A stretch of 64,000 nt of DNA from AP-15 sp963796155. Its GTDB lineage: Bacteria > Pseudomonadota > Alphaproteobacteria > ATCC43930 > CGMCC-115725. Below, in pieces: positions 35,685 through 44,243 of the stretch. Under the pieces are notes generated by a model. That model did not search any database and was not told the DNA's origin. It saw only the letters and a program-made list of their open reading frames with translations. A program made the translations under genes and the position numbers. The DNA is taken from contig CAWCKT010000006.1 in NCBI GenBank assembly GCA_963796155.1, positions 62,001 through 126,000 of the forward strand, in the 5' to 3' direction. Position 1 is the first letter of the stretch, and each line of letters starts with the position of its first letter.

Positions 35685-35735
35685 GTCAGCGGATTGGACG
35701 TCGATCCCGGCAAGGTCGGCCGCTCGCGGGGCAGC

Positions 35736-36710
35736 CTAGGTGCGGTGCGACAGGAAGATCTGCTGTGAGCCATAAGAGAACCAGATTCGCCGCGATCTCA
35801 GGAAATCGATCCCCAGCACAAGGTCCGCATCGCTCAGTCTGACGTCGGTCACGATGATTTCGGGATTGCGGATTACTTCTCCCCCGGCTTCAAGTCGGGA
35901 AAACCCATGAATGTGCGCGCTCAGCTGCTCGGCCGCCGCACCGTGCACCACCGTCACGCGGTCCTGCGCCAATACCGCTGCGGTCACGCCCAGAGCCAGC
36001 GCGGCCCCGGTGGACAGCACCGTCGATTGGGAGCCGGTATCAACAAACGCGTCGAGCTTGCGGCCATTGAGCTGCACCGGAAAGAACAGATGATCGCCCC
36101 GCGATCGGCCGGCAGCGATCTTGGTATAGGGCCCGGTCCAGGCCGGTTCCGCTGTCGGGCAGGTTTGCTTTCGATAAAGGACTAGCCGATGACCCGGCAG
36201 GTCGAGATCGACGTCGAAACTGCTCAGGGTGTCCGCGCCCAGCACACCGTCGAGGGGCCCGGAGAACACGCTCGCCACATTGATCGGCGCGACACGAACC
36301 CTCCGCCAAGGTATCTCGACCCCGCCGACGGTGAAGCTGCGCAACTCGACCTCGCTGGTCTGCAGGCTGCCGGCGAGGCCGCGCAGCTGCCTTTGAAATT
36401 CGACGCGAGGTGGTTGCGCGCCGATGCGCCCGGCGACAGCGGGTGTCAAGATCGTCGTTTCGGCGCCGCTATCGAGAAGCAGGGTGACCGGTGCTCCATT
36501 GGCAAACAAGGTTATGATCGGTACGTTGCGCAGGGTCGCGACGGTCGTCTCCCCTAGGCGTGCCGTCCCGCACGGGCTCGCGGCTTCGGCGACGAATCCC
36601 ACGCCCGCGTGGCCATATCCTGTTGAAGGGTGCTGAGTCTGGTCGCCGGCGACACCTGCCGCCGACCTCAGCGCCATCGCGACGATCGCGCCGCTAAGGC
36701 TTCGGTTCAT
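35736..36710 (-). CDS. Retropepsin-like aspartyl protease with two DTG-type motifs
   Basis: From ATG 36710 the 324-residue product has an exported N-terminus (MNRSLSGAIVAMALRSAAGV) and two aspartyl-protease half-domains. The first has LLDSGAETTILTPAVAGRIG and VDLDLPGHRLVLYR; the second has FVDTGSQSTVLSTGAALALG and the closing DLVLGIDFLRSRRIWFSY. Bacterial retropepsins usually have one half and dimerise; two in tandem imply a pepsin-like intrachain pair. The first motif is DSG, the second DTG, and both keep Asp. The substrate is unknown. Confidence 0.8.
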   Translation of the reverse strand: MNRSLSGAIVAMALRSAAGVAGDQTQHPSTGYGHAGVGFVAEAASPCGTARLGETTVATLRNVPIITLFANGAPVTLLLDSGAETTILTPAVAGRIGAQPPRVEFQRQLRGLAGSLQTSEVELRSFTVGGVEIPWRRVRVAPINVASVFSGPLDGVLGADTLSSFDVDLDLPGHRLVLYRKQTCPTAEPAWTGPYTKIAAGRSRGDHLFFPVQLNGRKLDAFVDTGSQSTVLSTGAALALGVTAAVLAQDRVTVVHGAAAEQLSAHIHGFSRLEAGGEVIRNPEIIVTDVRLSDADLVLGIDFLRSRRIWFSYGSQQIFLSHRT

Positions 36711-36812
36711 GGATAACCCGCTCTCGCTGGTTGAATAAAGTAAGGCCGTCAAGCGGAGGTGACATCTGCCGGCGACCGGTGCAAGGAAAGGAGGCATCGC
36801 GATCGGCCGGGC

Positions 36813-36841
36813 TTGTCATTGGGGCTCGTGCGCCGTAAGTA
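36813..36841 (+). promoter_or_regulatory. Possible sigma-70-type promoter of rpsB
   Basis: ttgtca at 36813-36818 and taagta at 36836-36841 are spaced by 17 bases, about 130 bases before the rpsB start. The leader between them and rpsB is GC-rich, long enough for the S2-binding autoregulatory structure known from other bacteria, but I cannot show one. Confidence 0.4.
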
Positions 36842-36972
36842 ATCTCACGATACCTCACGCAGGGCCGCGGTCGCTGTCGCCCGCGCGCGACGACCGCTCC
36901 GGTGCCGGTGCCTCCGAGGCCTACGGAGCGCCGATTTCCCCTGCGGCGGCCCAACCGGAGAAAGGACGGACG

Positions 36973-37833
36973 ATGGCGATTCCGGCTGTTCCCATGCGCC
37001 AGCTTCTCGAAGCCGGCGTTCATTTCGGCCACCACACCCGGCGATGGAACCCCAAGATGGCGCCCTACATTTTTGGCGTCCGCAACGGGATTCACATCAT
37101 CGATCTCGAACAGACCGAGCCGATGCTGCACCAAGGGTTGCAGGCGATCCGCGACGTCGTCGCGGGTGGCGGCCGTGTGCTGCTGGTCGGCACCAAGCGC
37201 CAGGCCCAGGAACCAATCGCCGAGGCCGCCAAGCGCTGCGGTCAATACCACGTCAACCACCGCTGGCTCGGCGGCATGCTGACCAACTTCAAAACCATTT
37301 CCCAGTCGATTCGTCGGCTGCGCGAGGTCGAGGAACGGATTACGCAGGAACAGAGTGGGCTGACTAAGCGCGAGCTGCTCGAGCTGACGCGGCGCCGTGA
37401 CAAATACGAGCGCGCTCTTGGTGGCATCAAAGAGATGGGGGGGTTGCCCGACATCCTCTTCGTCATCGACACCAACAAGGAAGCGATCGCTGTTAGCGAG
37501 GCAAACACCCTTCGCATTCCGGTCGTGGCTATCCTCGATTCGAATTCGTCGCCCGACGGCATCGCGTACCCGATCCCCGGAAATGACGATGCCATGAGGG
37601 CGATTCAGCTCTATTGCGATTTGGTGTCGGCCGCGGTGCTCGACGGACTGCAGGCCGAGTTGGTTGCATCCGGAGTGGATATCGGCGCGCGCGCTGAGAT
37701 CCCGGGTGCGGCGCTTCCTGAGGAGCTGCCCGAGGAGGTCCGCGAGGAGGTCCCTGGCGAGGCCGAAGGCGAAAGCGTCCTCGACAGCGCGGTGCCGAGT
37801 GAAGCGGAAGAGGTTGCCGTCGGCGGAGCGTAG
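36973..37833 (+). CDS. rpsB: 30S ribosomal protein S2
   Basis: A 286-residue protein starting AIPAVPMRQLLEAGVHFGHH. It has RRWNPKMAPYIFGVRNGIHI, NHRWLGGMLTNFKTISQSI, the charged helix LREVEERI and GGLPDILFVIDTNKEAIAVS. The C-terminal tail from about residue 235 is acidic and longer than in E. coli (EELPEEVREEVPGEAEGE), as in other alphaproteobacteria. It leads the rpsB-tsf pair, 15 bases before tsf. Confidence 0.97.
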   Translation: MAIPAVPMRQLLEAGVHFGHHTRRWNPKMAPYIFGVRNGIHIIDLEQTEPMLHQGLQAIRDVVAGGGRVLLVGTKRQAQEPIAEAAKRCGQYHVNHRWLGGMLTNFKTISQSIRRLREVEERITQEQSGLTKRELLELTRRRDKYERALGGIKEMGGLPDILFVIDTNKEAIAVSEANTLRIPVVAILDSNSSPDGIAYPIPGNDDAMRAIQLYCDLVSAAVLDGLQAELVASGVDIGARAEIPGAALPEELPEEVREEVPGEAEGESVLDSAVPSEAEEVAVGGA

Positions 37834-37848
37834 ACGGAGGTAACGCAC

Positions 37849-38775
37849 ATGGCGGAGGTGACCGCGGCGCTGGTCAAAGAGCTGCGTGAAAAGACCGGCG
37901 CGGGCGTGATGGATTGCAAGAGGGCGCTCGGCGAGAGCGACGGCGATATCGAAGCAGCCGTCGATTGGCTGAGGAAGAAGGGGTTGGCGACGGCCGCCAA
38001 CAAGGCAGGGCGGGTCGCTGCCGAAGGGCTGATCGGGGTCGCGACGCGCGGTCTGATCGGCGCCGTCGTCGAGGTCAACTCCGAGACCGATTTCGTGGCG
38101 CGAAACCAGGCATTTCAGAACTTCGTCCAGACCGTCAGCGGGCTCGCGCTCGACGGCGACGGCGAGATCGGATCGTTGAGAGAAGCAGCTTTCCCGGGGT
38201 CCGGCCGCACCGTCGAGGCCGAACTGACGCATCTGGTCGGCACGATCGGCGAGAACTTGGTGCTGCGCCGACTAAAGCAACTGTCGACCGGTCAGGGCGC
38301 GGTCTTCTCTTACGTCCATAACGCGCTTGGCCCGGGGATCGGCAAGATCGGCGTTATCGTCGTCCTGACCTCGACCGCCTCCGGCGACCAGCTGGCCACG
38401 CTTGGCAAGCAATTGGCGATGCATGTCGCGGCCGCGAGCCCGCTCTATCTCGACATCGCCTCGGTGCCGCAATCCGCACTCGACCGCGAGCGCGACGTGC
38501 TGCGCGAACAGGCGCGGGCAAGCGGCAAGCCCGAGGGAATCATCGAAAAGATGGTCGACGGGCGGCTGCGCAAGTTTTACGAGGAGGTCGTTCTGCTCGA
38601 ACAGACCTTCGTCATCGATCAGCAGATCAAAATATCGGCCGTGGTGGAGCAAGCGGGGAAGGCGGCCGGTGCGCCAATTCGGCTTACTGGCTTCGCGCGG
38701 TTCGCCCTCGGCGAGGGGATTGATCGCCATCGCCCCGACTTCGCGTCCGAGGTGGCGGCTCAGCTCAAGAGCTGA
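37849..38775 (+). CDS. tsf: Elongation factor Ts
   Basis: A 308-residue guanine-nucleotide exchange factor for EF-Tu. The N-terminal UBA-like region carries KELREKTGAGVMDCKRALGE. The conserved core has VEVNSETDFVARNQAFQNFV and the C-terminal dimerisation region FYEEVVLLEQTFVIDQ. A cggaggtaacgcac site precedes the ATG. The length is normal. Confidence 0.97.
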   Translation: MAEVTAALVKELREKTGAGVMDCKRALGESDGDIEAAVDWLRKKGLATAANKAGRVAAEGLIGVATRGLIGAVVEVNSETDFVARNQAFQNFVQTVSGLALDGDGEIGSLREAAFPGSGRTVEAELTHLVGTIGENLVLRRLKQLSTGQGAVFSYVHNALGPGIGKIGVIVVLTSTASGDQLATLGKQLAMHVAAASPLYLDIASVPQSALDRERDVLREQARASGKPEGIIEKMVDGRLRKFYEEVVLLEQTFVIDQQIKISAVVEQAGKAAGAPIRLTGFARFALGEGIDRHRPDFASEVAAQLKS

Positions 38776-38847
38776 CGACGCGTTGCGTCGATCCGGCTGA
38801 AAGCGGCGCAGGAATATGAGTGGCTTCTTAAGCCTTCGGCGATACCA

Positions 38848-38876
38848 GAGGGGGCAGCGCTCGCGCTCTCCCCCCT
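38848..38876. terminator. GC-rich hairpin between tsf and pyrH
   Basis: gagggggcagcgc pairs imperfectly with gcgctctcccccct, giving a strong stem with a tiny loop about 75 bases after tsf. There is no T-run, so it could be an attenuating or processing stem rather than a full terminator; pyrH starts about 105 bases later. Confidence 0.35.
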
Positions 38877-38980
38877 GCCGGCGACTCTGACCGAGTTGAA
38901 AGGTGCTGCGAAACGACCGGCTGGGTGTATCCTCAGTCCCTCTGCGAGACGGATCGTCCGTGCGGATCAGCGTAGGGTTC

Positions 38981-39706
38981 ATGTCAACCGATCTCAAATA
39001 CCGCCGCGTTCTCTTGAAGGTCTCCGGCGAGGCCCTGATGGGTGCGCGGGAATATGGTCTCGATCCCGAGATGGTCGCGCACATCGCGGACGAGATCCAA
39101 TCCGTGTACGCTCTGGGCGTCGAGCTGTGCCTGGTGATCGGCGGCGGCAACATCTTCCGTGGCGTGTCGGGAAGCGCTGTAGGGATGGAGCGCGCGTCCG
39201 GCGACTACATGGGCATGCTGGCCACGGTGATTAACTCGCTCGCCGTACAGAACGAACTCGAGCAGCGCGGGGTGACGACTCGCGTGCAGTCGGCCATCTC
39301 GATGCAAGCGATCTGCGAACCCTACATTCGCCGCCGAGCACTACGCCACCTGGAAAAAAAGCGGGTCGTCATCTTCGCGGCCGGGACCGGCAATCCGTTC
39401 TTCACCACGGATACTGCCGCGGCGCTGCGGGCTTCCGAAATGGGCTGCGACGCGCTCTTGAAGGCGACCAAAGTCGATGGCGTCTATGACGCCGATCCCA
39501 ACCGGGTGCCCGGAGCAACGCGGTTCGAACGGCTCGGCTATCTCGATGTACTGTCGCGCGATCTGCAGGTGATGGATGCGTCGGCGGTGTCGCTGGCGCG
39601 CGAGAACCGCATCCCGATTCTCGTGTTCTCCATCTATGAAAGCGGCGGGTTTGCAGAAGTTCTTCGCGGGCGCGGGCGGCACACCATCATCGGCGACCCA
39701 GATTAG
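38981..39706 (+). CDS. pyrH: Uridylate (UMP) kinase
   Basis: A 241-residue amino-acid-kinase-fold enzyme that phosphorylates UMP. ATG 38981 gives STDLKYRRVLLKVSGEALMG. The nucleotide site is VIGGGNIFRG, and TDTAAALRASEMGCDALLKA plus TKVDGVYDADP form the conserved middle. An in-frame upstream start at 38903 gives a non-homologous extension and was rejected. Bacterial PyrH is hexameric and controlled by GTP and UTP. Confidence 0.96.
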   Translation: MSTDLKYRRVLLKVSGEALMGAREYGLDPEMVAHIADEIQSVYALGVELCLVIGGGNIFRGVSGSAVGMERASGDYMGMLATVINSLAVQNELEQRGVTTRVQSAISMQAICEPYIRRRALRHLEKKRVVIFAAGTGNPFFTTDTAAALRASEMGCDALLKATKVDGVYDADPNRVPGATRFERLGYLDVLSRDLQVMDASAVSLARENRIPILVFSIYESGGFAEVLRGRGRHTIIGDPD

Positions 39707-39726
39707 CCATCGACGGAAAACAGGCC

Positions 39727-40287
39727 ATGCCGGAAGACACATTGCTGACGGATCTGCGGCGCCGCATGGACGGCGCGATCGAGGTGTTGCGCAAGGAATT
39801 CGGGGGGTTGCGGACCGGGCGCGCGTCAGCGAGCCTGCTCGAGCCGATTACCGTGGCTGCTTATGGCGGCACATTGCCGCTCAACCAGGTCGCCAATATC
39901 AGCGTGCCGGAGCCGCGGATGATTACGGTGCAGGTTTGGGACCGCGCGATGGTCAAGCCGGTTGACAAGGCGATCCGGGAAGCGGGGCTCGGGCTCAATC
40001 CGCAGGCTGAGGGTCAGGTGATTCGGGTCCCCATCCCCGATCTTAACGAGGAGCGGCGTCGCGAGTTGACCCGGGTGTCGGCAAGATATGCCGAGCAGGC
40101 CCGGGTTTCGGTCCGCAACGTGCGCCGGGATGGTGTCGACGTGCTCAAGCGGCGAGAGAAGGATGCCGATATCTCGCAGGATCAGCAGCGCAAGCTACAA
40201 CAGGAGGTCCAGCACCTGACCGACGACTACATCGGGCGCATCGACGAGGCGCTGGCGCAGAAAGACAAAGAAATTCTGCAGGTTTGA
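39727..40287 (+). CDS. frr: Ribosome recycling factor
   Basis: A 186-residue protein of two domains that splits post-termination ribosomes with EF-G. RRRMDGAIEVLRKEFGGLRT GRAS starts the long-helix domain, followed by YGGTLPLNQVANISVPEPRM and the return helices VRNVRRDGVDVLKRREKDAD. Length and ends are typical. It lies 20 bases after pyrH and abuts uppS directly. Confidence 0.97.
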   Translation: MPEDTLLTDLRRRMDGAIEVLRKEFGGLRTGRASASLLEPITVAAYGGTLPLNQVANISVPEPRMITVQVWDRAMVKPVDKAIREAGLGLNPQAEGQVIRVPIPDLNEERRRELTRVSARYAEQARVSVRNVRRDGVDVLKRREKDADISQDQQRKLQQEVQHLTDDYIGRIDEALAQKDKEILQV

Positions 40288-41031
40288 ATGGCAGGTCAGG
40301 TGGACGCAGTCGCGACACCGCGGGCGGTGCCGCGGCACATCGCGATCATCATGGATGGGAACGGCCGCTGGGCGAAGGTTCGCGGCCTACCGCGGATCGC
40401 TGGACATCGGCGCGGCGCCGAAGCCGCTCGACGCGCAGTCATCGCCGCGGCTGAGCTGGGTATCTCCTATCTGACGCTCTTCGGATTCTCATCGGAGAAT
40501 TGGAAGCGGCCGTCCACAGAAATCCAGGACCTGATGGCGTTGTTGCGCCACTATCTCGGCGGCGAGATCGCGGAATTGCATCGCAACGGCGTTCGCCTGA
40601 AGGTGATCGGTCAACTCACCCGTCTCGCGCCGGACATCATCAGCTTGATAGAGCACGCCGAAACCCTGACGCGCGACAATTCCCGAATCACCCTGACGAT
40701 CGCACTGTCCTATGGCGCGCGCGCTGAAATCGTTGCGGCGGTCCGGGCGATCGCGGCACAGGCGGAGTGCGGGAGACTTGCCGTCGAGGAAGTTGACGAG
40801 GATTGTATTGCCCGCCACCTGTTCACCGCGGAAATTCCCGACCCGGACCTGTTGATCCGCACCAGCGGAGAGCAGCGCATCAGCAACTTCTTGCTCTGGC
40901 AAAGCGCCTATTCCGAACTGGTCTTCACCAAGACGCTGTGGCCTGATTTCTCCAAGCGGGATCTAGAGCAGGCGATCGACGAATTCTGCGGGCGGGAACG
41001 CCGGTACGGTACGTCGGTTGGCTCGCGCTGA
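40288..41031 (+). CDS. uppS: Undecaprenyl diphosphate synthase
   Basis: A 247-residue cis-prenyltransferase making the C55 carrier for peptidoglycan and O-antigen. HIAIIMDGNGRWAKVRGLPR holds the catalytic Asp; GHRRGAEAARRAV, LTLFGFSSENWKRP and RTSGEQRISNFLLWQSAYSE are the other conserved regions. The start codon follows the frr stop at once (tga atg). Confidence 0.96.
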   Translation: MAGQVDAVATPRAVPRHIAIIMDGNGRWAKVRGLPRIAGHRRGAEAARRAVIAAAELGISYLTLFGFSSENWKRPSTEIQDLMALLRHYLGGEIAELHRNGVRLKVIGQLTRLAPDIISLIEHAETLTRDNSRITLTIALSYGARAEIVAAVRAIAAQAECGRLAVEEVDEDCIARHLFTAEIPDPDLLIRTSGEQRISNFLLWQSAYSELVFTKTLWPDFSKRDLEQAIDEFCGRERRYGTSVGSR

Positions 41032-41836
41032 ACTCGGTTCGCTGCGGCCGCGCGTCCTGTCGGCGATGGCGCTCGCTCCGTTTCCCATTGCCGCGATTTG
41101 GTTCGGGTCGCCATGGCTGCCGTTGCTAACCGCGCTGGCCGGCGCCGTGATGGCATGGGAATGGGGACGGTTGTGTCGCCGAGGTCGTTTTGGTGCGACG
41201 GGAATGGTGCTCGTCGGGGTGGTTCTCGCGGCGATCGCGATCGCCACGCTCGCCACCATCGGGTTTGCGGTTGGATTCGCCCTTCTCGGTGCCGGCATCA
41301 TCTTCTGGTCCGCTCGGCGACGGCCGGATCTCGATCCGGAGTGGACTGCGTTCGGCGCGCTTTGGGTCGCATTTCCTTGCATCTGCCTGCTATGGCTGGC
41401 GCACGGCGGTCCGGACGGCCGCGCGACGTTATTGTGGGTCCTCGCAGTCGTCTGGGCGACCGATATCGGCGCTTACGTGATCGGTAGGACGCTCGGCGGC
41501 CCGCGTCTGGCGCCTCGCTTGAGCCCGCGGAAAACTTGGGCCGGATTCGCCGGCGGCTCGGTGTGCGCGGCGCTGATCGGCTGGGCTACCGCAGCGTGGC
41601 TCGGGATTTCGCCGGTCTCGCCGCTCGTGCTCGTTAGTGCGGGCCTTGCGATCGTCGACCAGTTCGGCGATCTTGCCGAATCCCTGGCGAAGCGCAGGTT
41701 CGGCGTGAAAAACTCGAGCGGCCTCATTCCCGGCCATGGCGGCCTTCTCGACAGGCTTGACGGCCTACTCGCCGTGATCCCGGTCGTGGCGCTGCTGACG
41801 CTGATCGACGGTCGCAGCATACTGACATGGCAATGA
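41018..41836 (+). CDS. cdsA: CDP-diglyceride synthase (phosphatidate cytidylyltransferase)
   Basis: A 272-residue, mostly hydrophobic inner-membrane enzyme converting phosphatidate and CTP to CDP-diacylglycerol. The C-terminal signature KRRFGVKNSSGLIPGHGGLL DRLDG is clear, preceded by ATDIGAYVIGRTLGG and LSPRKTWAGFAGG. The start is taken as TTG 41018, overlapping uppS by 14 bases; no nearer ATG or GTG gives the expected N-terminus. Confidence 0.93.
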   Translation: MARAELGSLRPRVLSAMALAPFPIAAIWFGSPWLPLLTALAGAVMAWEWGRLCRRGRFGATGMVLVGVVLAAIAIATLATIGFAVGFALLGAGIIFWSARRRPDLDPEWTAFGALWVAFPCICLLWLAHGGPDGRATLLWVLAVVWATDIGAYVIGRTLGGPRLAPRLSPRKTWAGFAGGSVCAALIGWATAAWLGISPVSPLVLVSAGLAIVDQFGDLAESLAKRRFGVKNSSGLIPGHGGLLDRLDGLLAVIPVVALLTLIDGRSILTWQ

Positions 41837-43059
41837 TCGCCCCCGGCAGCGGTCCCGCGCCGAGCGATGAGGCGCGGCGGGTCACAATTCTCGGCTCGAC
41901 CGGTTCCGTTGGGCAGAGTACCGTCGATCTACTTTTGCGCAACCCCCAGGCGTTTGAGGTCGAGGCCCTTACTGCGAACCGGAATTCGGTCCTTCTAGCC
42001 GAGCAGGCACGCGCTCTACGGGCGCGGTTCGCCGCGATTGCCGATCCTGCCCATTATCCGTCTCTGAAGGAAGCCCTTAACGGAACCGGGACCGAGACGG
42101 CCTGTGGCGCGCAAGCCCTTGTCGAGGCAGCGCTGCGACCCTCGGATTGGGTGATGGCGGCGATCGTCGGAGCGGCCGGGTTGGCACCCACCCTGTCCGC
42201 GATCCGGCGCGGGGTCATCGTCGCCCTCGCCAACAAAGAGGTTCTGGTCTGCGCCGGTGCCCTTGTCATGCAGGAGGTGATCCGCTCCGGGGCAACCTTG
42301 CTGCCGGTTGACAGCGAACATAACGCGATCTGGCAATGTTATGACCACGCCAGGGTCGAGACGGTAGAACGGATCATCCTGACGGCGAGTGGCGGCCCAT
42401 TCCGCGAAAGAGCATTCGAAGACATGCGTGCGGTCACCCCCCGGGAGGCCGTCGCGCATCCGAATTGGAGCATGGGGGCGAAGATCTCTGTCAATTCCGC
42501 GACCATGATGAACAAGGGGCTCGAACTGATCGAGGCGCATCACCTGTTCCGCCTGCCGCTGGAGCGTATCGAGATCATCGTGCATCCTCAATCGATCGTC
42601 CACAGCGCGGTTGTCTACCGGGACGGATCGGTGCTGGCGCAACTCGGCTCACCGGACATGCGAACGCCGATCGCTTACGCACTCGCCTGGCCTGATCGGA
42701 TCGAGACGCCAACCAAACGGCTCGACTTGGCGGCGGTTGGGCGCCTCACCTTCGAGCCTCCCGACGAACGCCGGTTTCCCGCTCTGCGAGTTGCCCGCGA
42801 GGCGCTCCTCCGTGGCGGCGGTTGTCCGACTGTACTCAACGCGGCAAATGAGACGGCGGTCCATGCCTTCCTCGAGGGGCGCATCGGGTTTCTCGACATC
42901 GTCGAGACGGTAGAGCGCACGCTCGAGATGCTGCCGGGGGGTAAGCTTGAATCCCTCGACGACGTCTATAATTTCGATACAACTGCGCGGGAAGTTGCCG
43001 CGAGGTTTTCGGGTGTACCCATCTCGTCAAGCACCCCTGCACAAACGGATCTGAGATGA
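41827..43059 (+). CDS. dxr: 1-deoxy-D-xylulose 5-phosphate reductoisomerase
   Basis: A 410-residue enzyme of the MEP isoprenoid pathway. RRVTILGSTGSVGQSTVDLL is the NADPH site, ALANKEVLVCAGALVM and PVDSEHNAIWQC hold metal ligands, and TASGGPFRE and MNKGLELIEAHHLF are typical of the family. It overlaps cdsA by ten bases and rseP by four. Gene order cdsA-dxr-rseP is conserved in alphaproteobacteria. Confidence 0.97.
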   Translation: MAMIAPGSGPAPSDEARRVTILGSTGSVGQSTVDLLLRNPQAFEVEALTANRNSVLLAEQARALRARFAAIADPAHYPSLKEALNGTGTETACGAQALVEAALRPSDWVMAAIVGAAGLAPTLSAIRRGVIVALANKEVLVCAGALVMQEVIRSGATLLPVDSEHNAIWQCYDHARVETVERIILTASGGPFRERAFEDMRAVTPREAVAHPNWSMGAKISVNSATMMNKGLELIEAHHLFRLPLERIEIIVHPQSIVHSAVVYRDGSVLAQLGSPDMRTPIAYALAWPDRIETPTKRLDLAAVGRLTFEPPDERRFPALRVAREALLRGGGCPTVLNAANETAVHAFLEGRIGFLDIVETVERTLEMLPGGKLESLDDVYNFDTTAREVAARFSGVPISSSTPAQTDLR

Positions 43060-44195
43060 TTGAGTTCCTTCATCACGGCCTGACCTATATCGTCCCCTTC
43101 CTGCTGATTCTTACGGTGCTCGTATTTGTTCACGAGTTCGGTCACTACCTGATTGCGCGCTGGAACGGGGTGCGGGTCGAAGTCTTCTCGATCGGCTTCG
43201 GCTCGGAATTGTTCGGGTGGTGGGACAGCGCTGGGACGCGGTGGAAATTCAGCACGATCCCGCTTGGCGGATACGTCAAGATGTTTGGCGACAGCGATGC
43301 GAGTTCCGGACTTCCGGTCGCGGGTCTGGCACGGCTCGCCCAAGCGGAACGGGACGTATCGTTTCATTACAAGAGGCTCGGCCAGCGGGCGGCAATCGTC
43401 GCTGCCGGGCCAGCAGCGAATTTTGTGTTTGCGATTATGGTCCTGGCCGTCCTTTTCATGACGCTCGGCCAACCCTTCACGCCGGCTGAAGTCGGACAGG
43501 TGCAACCCGACAGCGCAGCCGAAAGGGGTGGGATCCACCCCGGCGACGTGATGCTCCGCATCGACGGACGATCCGTCGCACGTTTCGAGGATGTGCAACA
43601 GGCGGTTCGCCTTAACCCCGGCGTGCCGATGGACATGGTCGTAAGGCGCGACGGCCGAGAGATCGAACTCCACATTACACCAACCAAAACCGAGCTGACC
43701 GATCGCTTAGGCAATCATTACGAAATCGGCTTGCTCGGCGTGGCGCGCGGCGGGATGGAGTACGTCAAGCGGGATCCGGTAACCGCATTTTTGCAGGCCG
43801 GCGACGAGACTTGGGATTTGTCTGTCGCGACGTTGAAGGCGATGTGGCAGATCGTCATCGGAACGCGCGCTATGGACGAACTCGGGGGCCCATTGCGTAT
43901 TGCTCAAATGTCCGGAGAGGTCGCGCAGGGCGGGATGGTCGCGGTGCTCTGGTTCATGGCCGTTCTGTCGATTAATCTCGGACTGATCAATCTTTTCCCG
44001 GTTCCGGTGCTTGATGGCGGACACCTGCTGTTCTATGCAGCCGAGGCGGTTCGTGGGAAGCCGCTGGGGCAACGGGCGCAGGAATACGGCTTTCGCATCG
44101 GATTGGCCCTAGTGCTTACATTAATGGTCTTCGCCACCTGGAACGATCTCGTCCATCTGCGGATCGTGGAGTTTGTCAAAGGCCTTGTGACCTAG
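43056..44195 (+). CDS. rseP: RIP site-2 metalloprotease RseP
   Basis: A 379-residue intramembrane protease. The zinc site HEFGH is at residues 26-30 in the first helix, followed by GFGSELFGWWDSAGTRWKFS and LGGYVKMFGD. A PDZ domain (GQVQPDSAAERGGIHPGDVM) occupies the middle. The C-terminal NLGLINLFPVPVLDGGHLLF carries the conserved LDG motif. It cleaves anti-sigma factors and clears signal peptides; no rseA is nearby. Confidence 0.95.
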   Translation: MIEFLHHGLTYIVPFLLILTVLVFVHEFGHYLIARWNGVRVEVFSIGFGSELFGWWDSAGTRWKFSTIPLGGYVKMFGDSDASSGLPVAGLARLAQAERDVSFHYKRLGQRAAIVAAGPAANFVFAIMVLAVLFMTLGQPFTPAEVGQVQPDSAAERGGIHPGDVMLRIDGRSVARFEDVQQAVRLNPGVPMDMVVRRDGREIELHITPTKTELTDRLGNHYEIGLLGVARGGMEYVKRDPVTAFLQAGDETWDLSVATLKAMWQIVIGTRAMDELGGPLRIAQMSGEVAQGGMVAVLWFMAVLSINLGLINLFPVPVLDGGHLLFYAAEAVRGKPLGQRAQEYGFRIGLALVLTLMVFATWNDLVHLRIVEFVKGLVT

Positions 44196-44243
44196 GGCGA
44201 TCGACAATTCGGGGGATGGATTACGCACCGGGGTGGGGGTATT

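Noticed and set aside
36711..36972. A riboswitch or S2-binding leader before rpsB
   Set aside because: GC-rich and able to fold, but I could not match it to a known leader structure.
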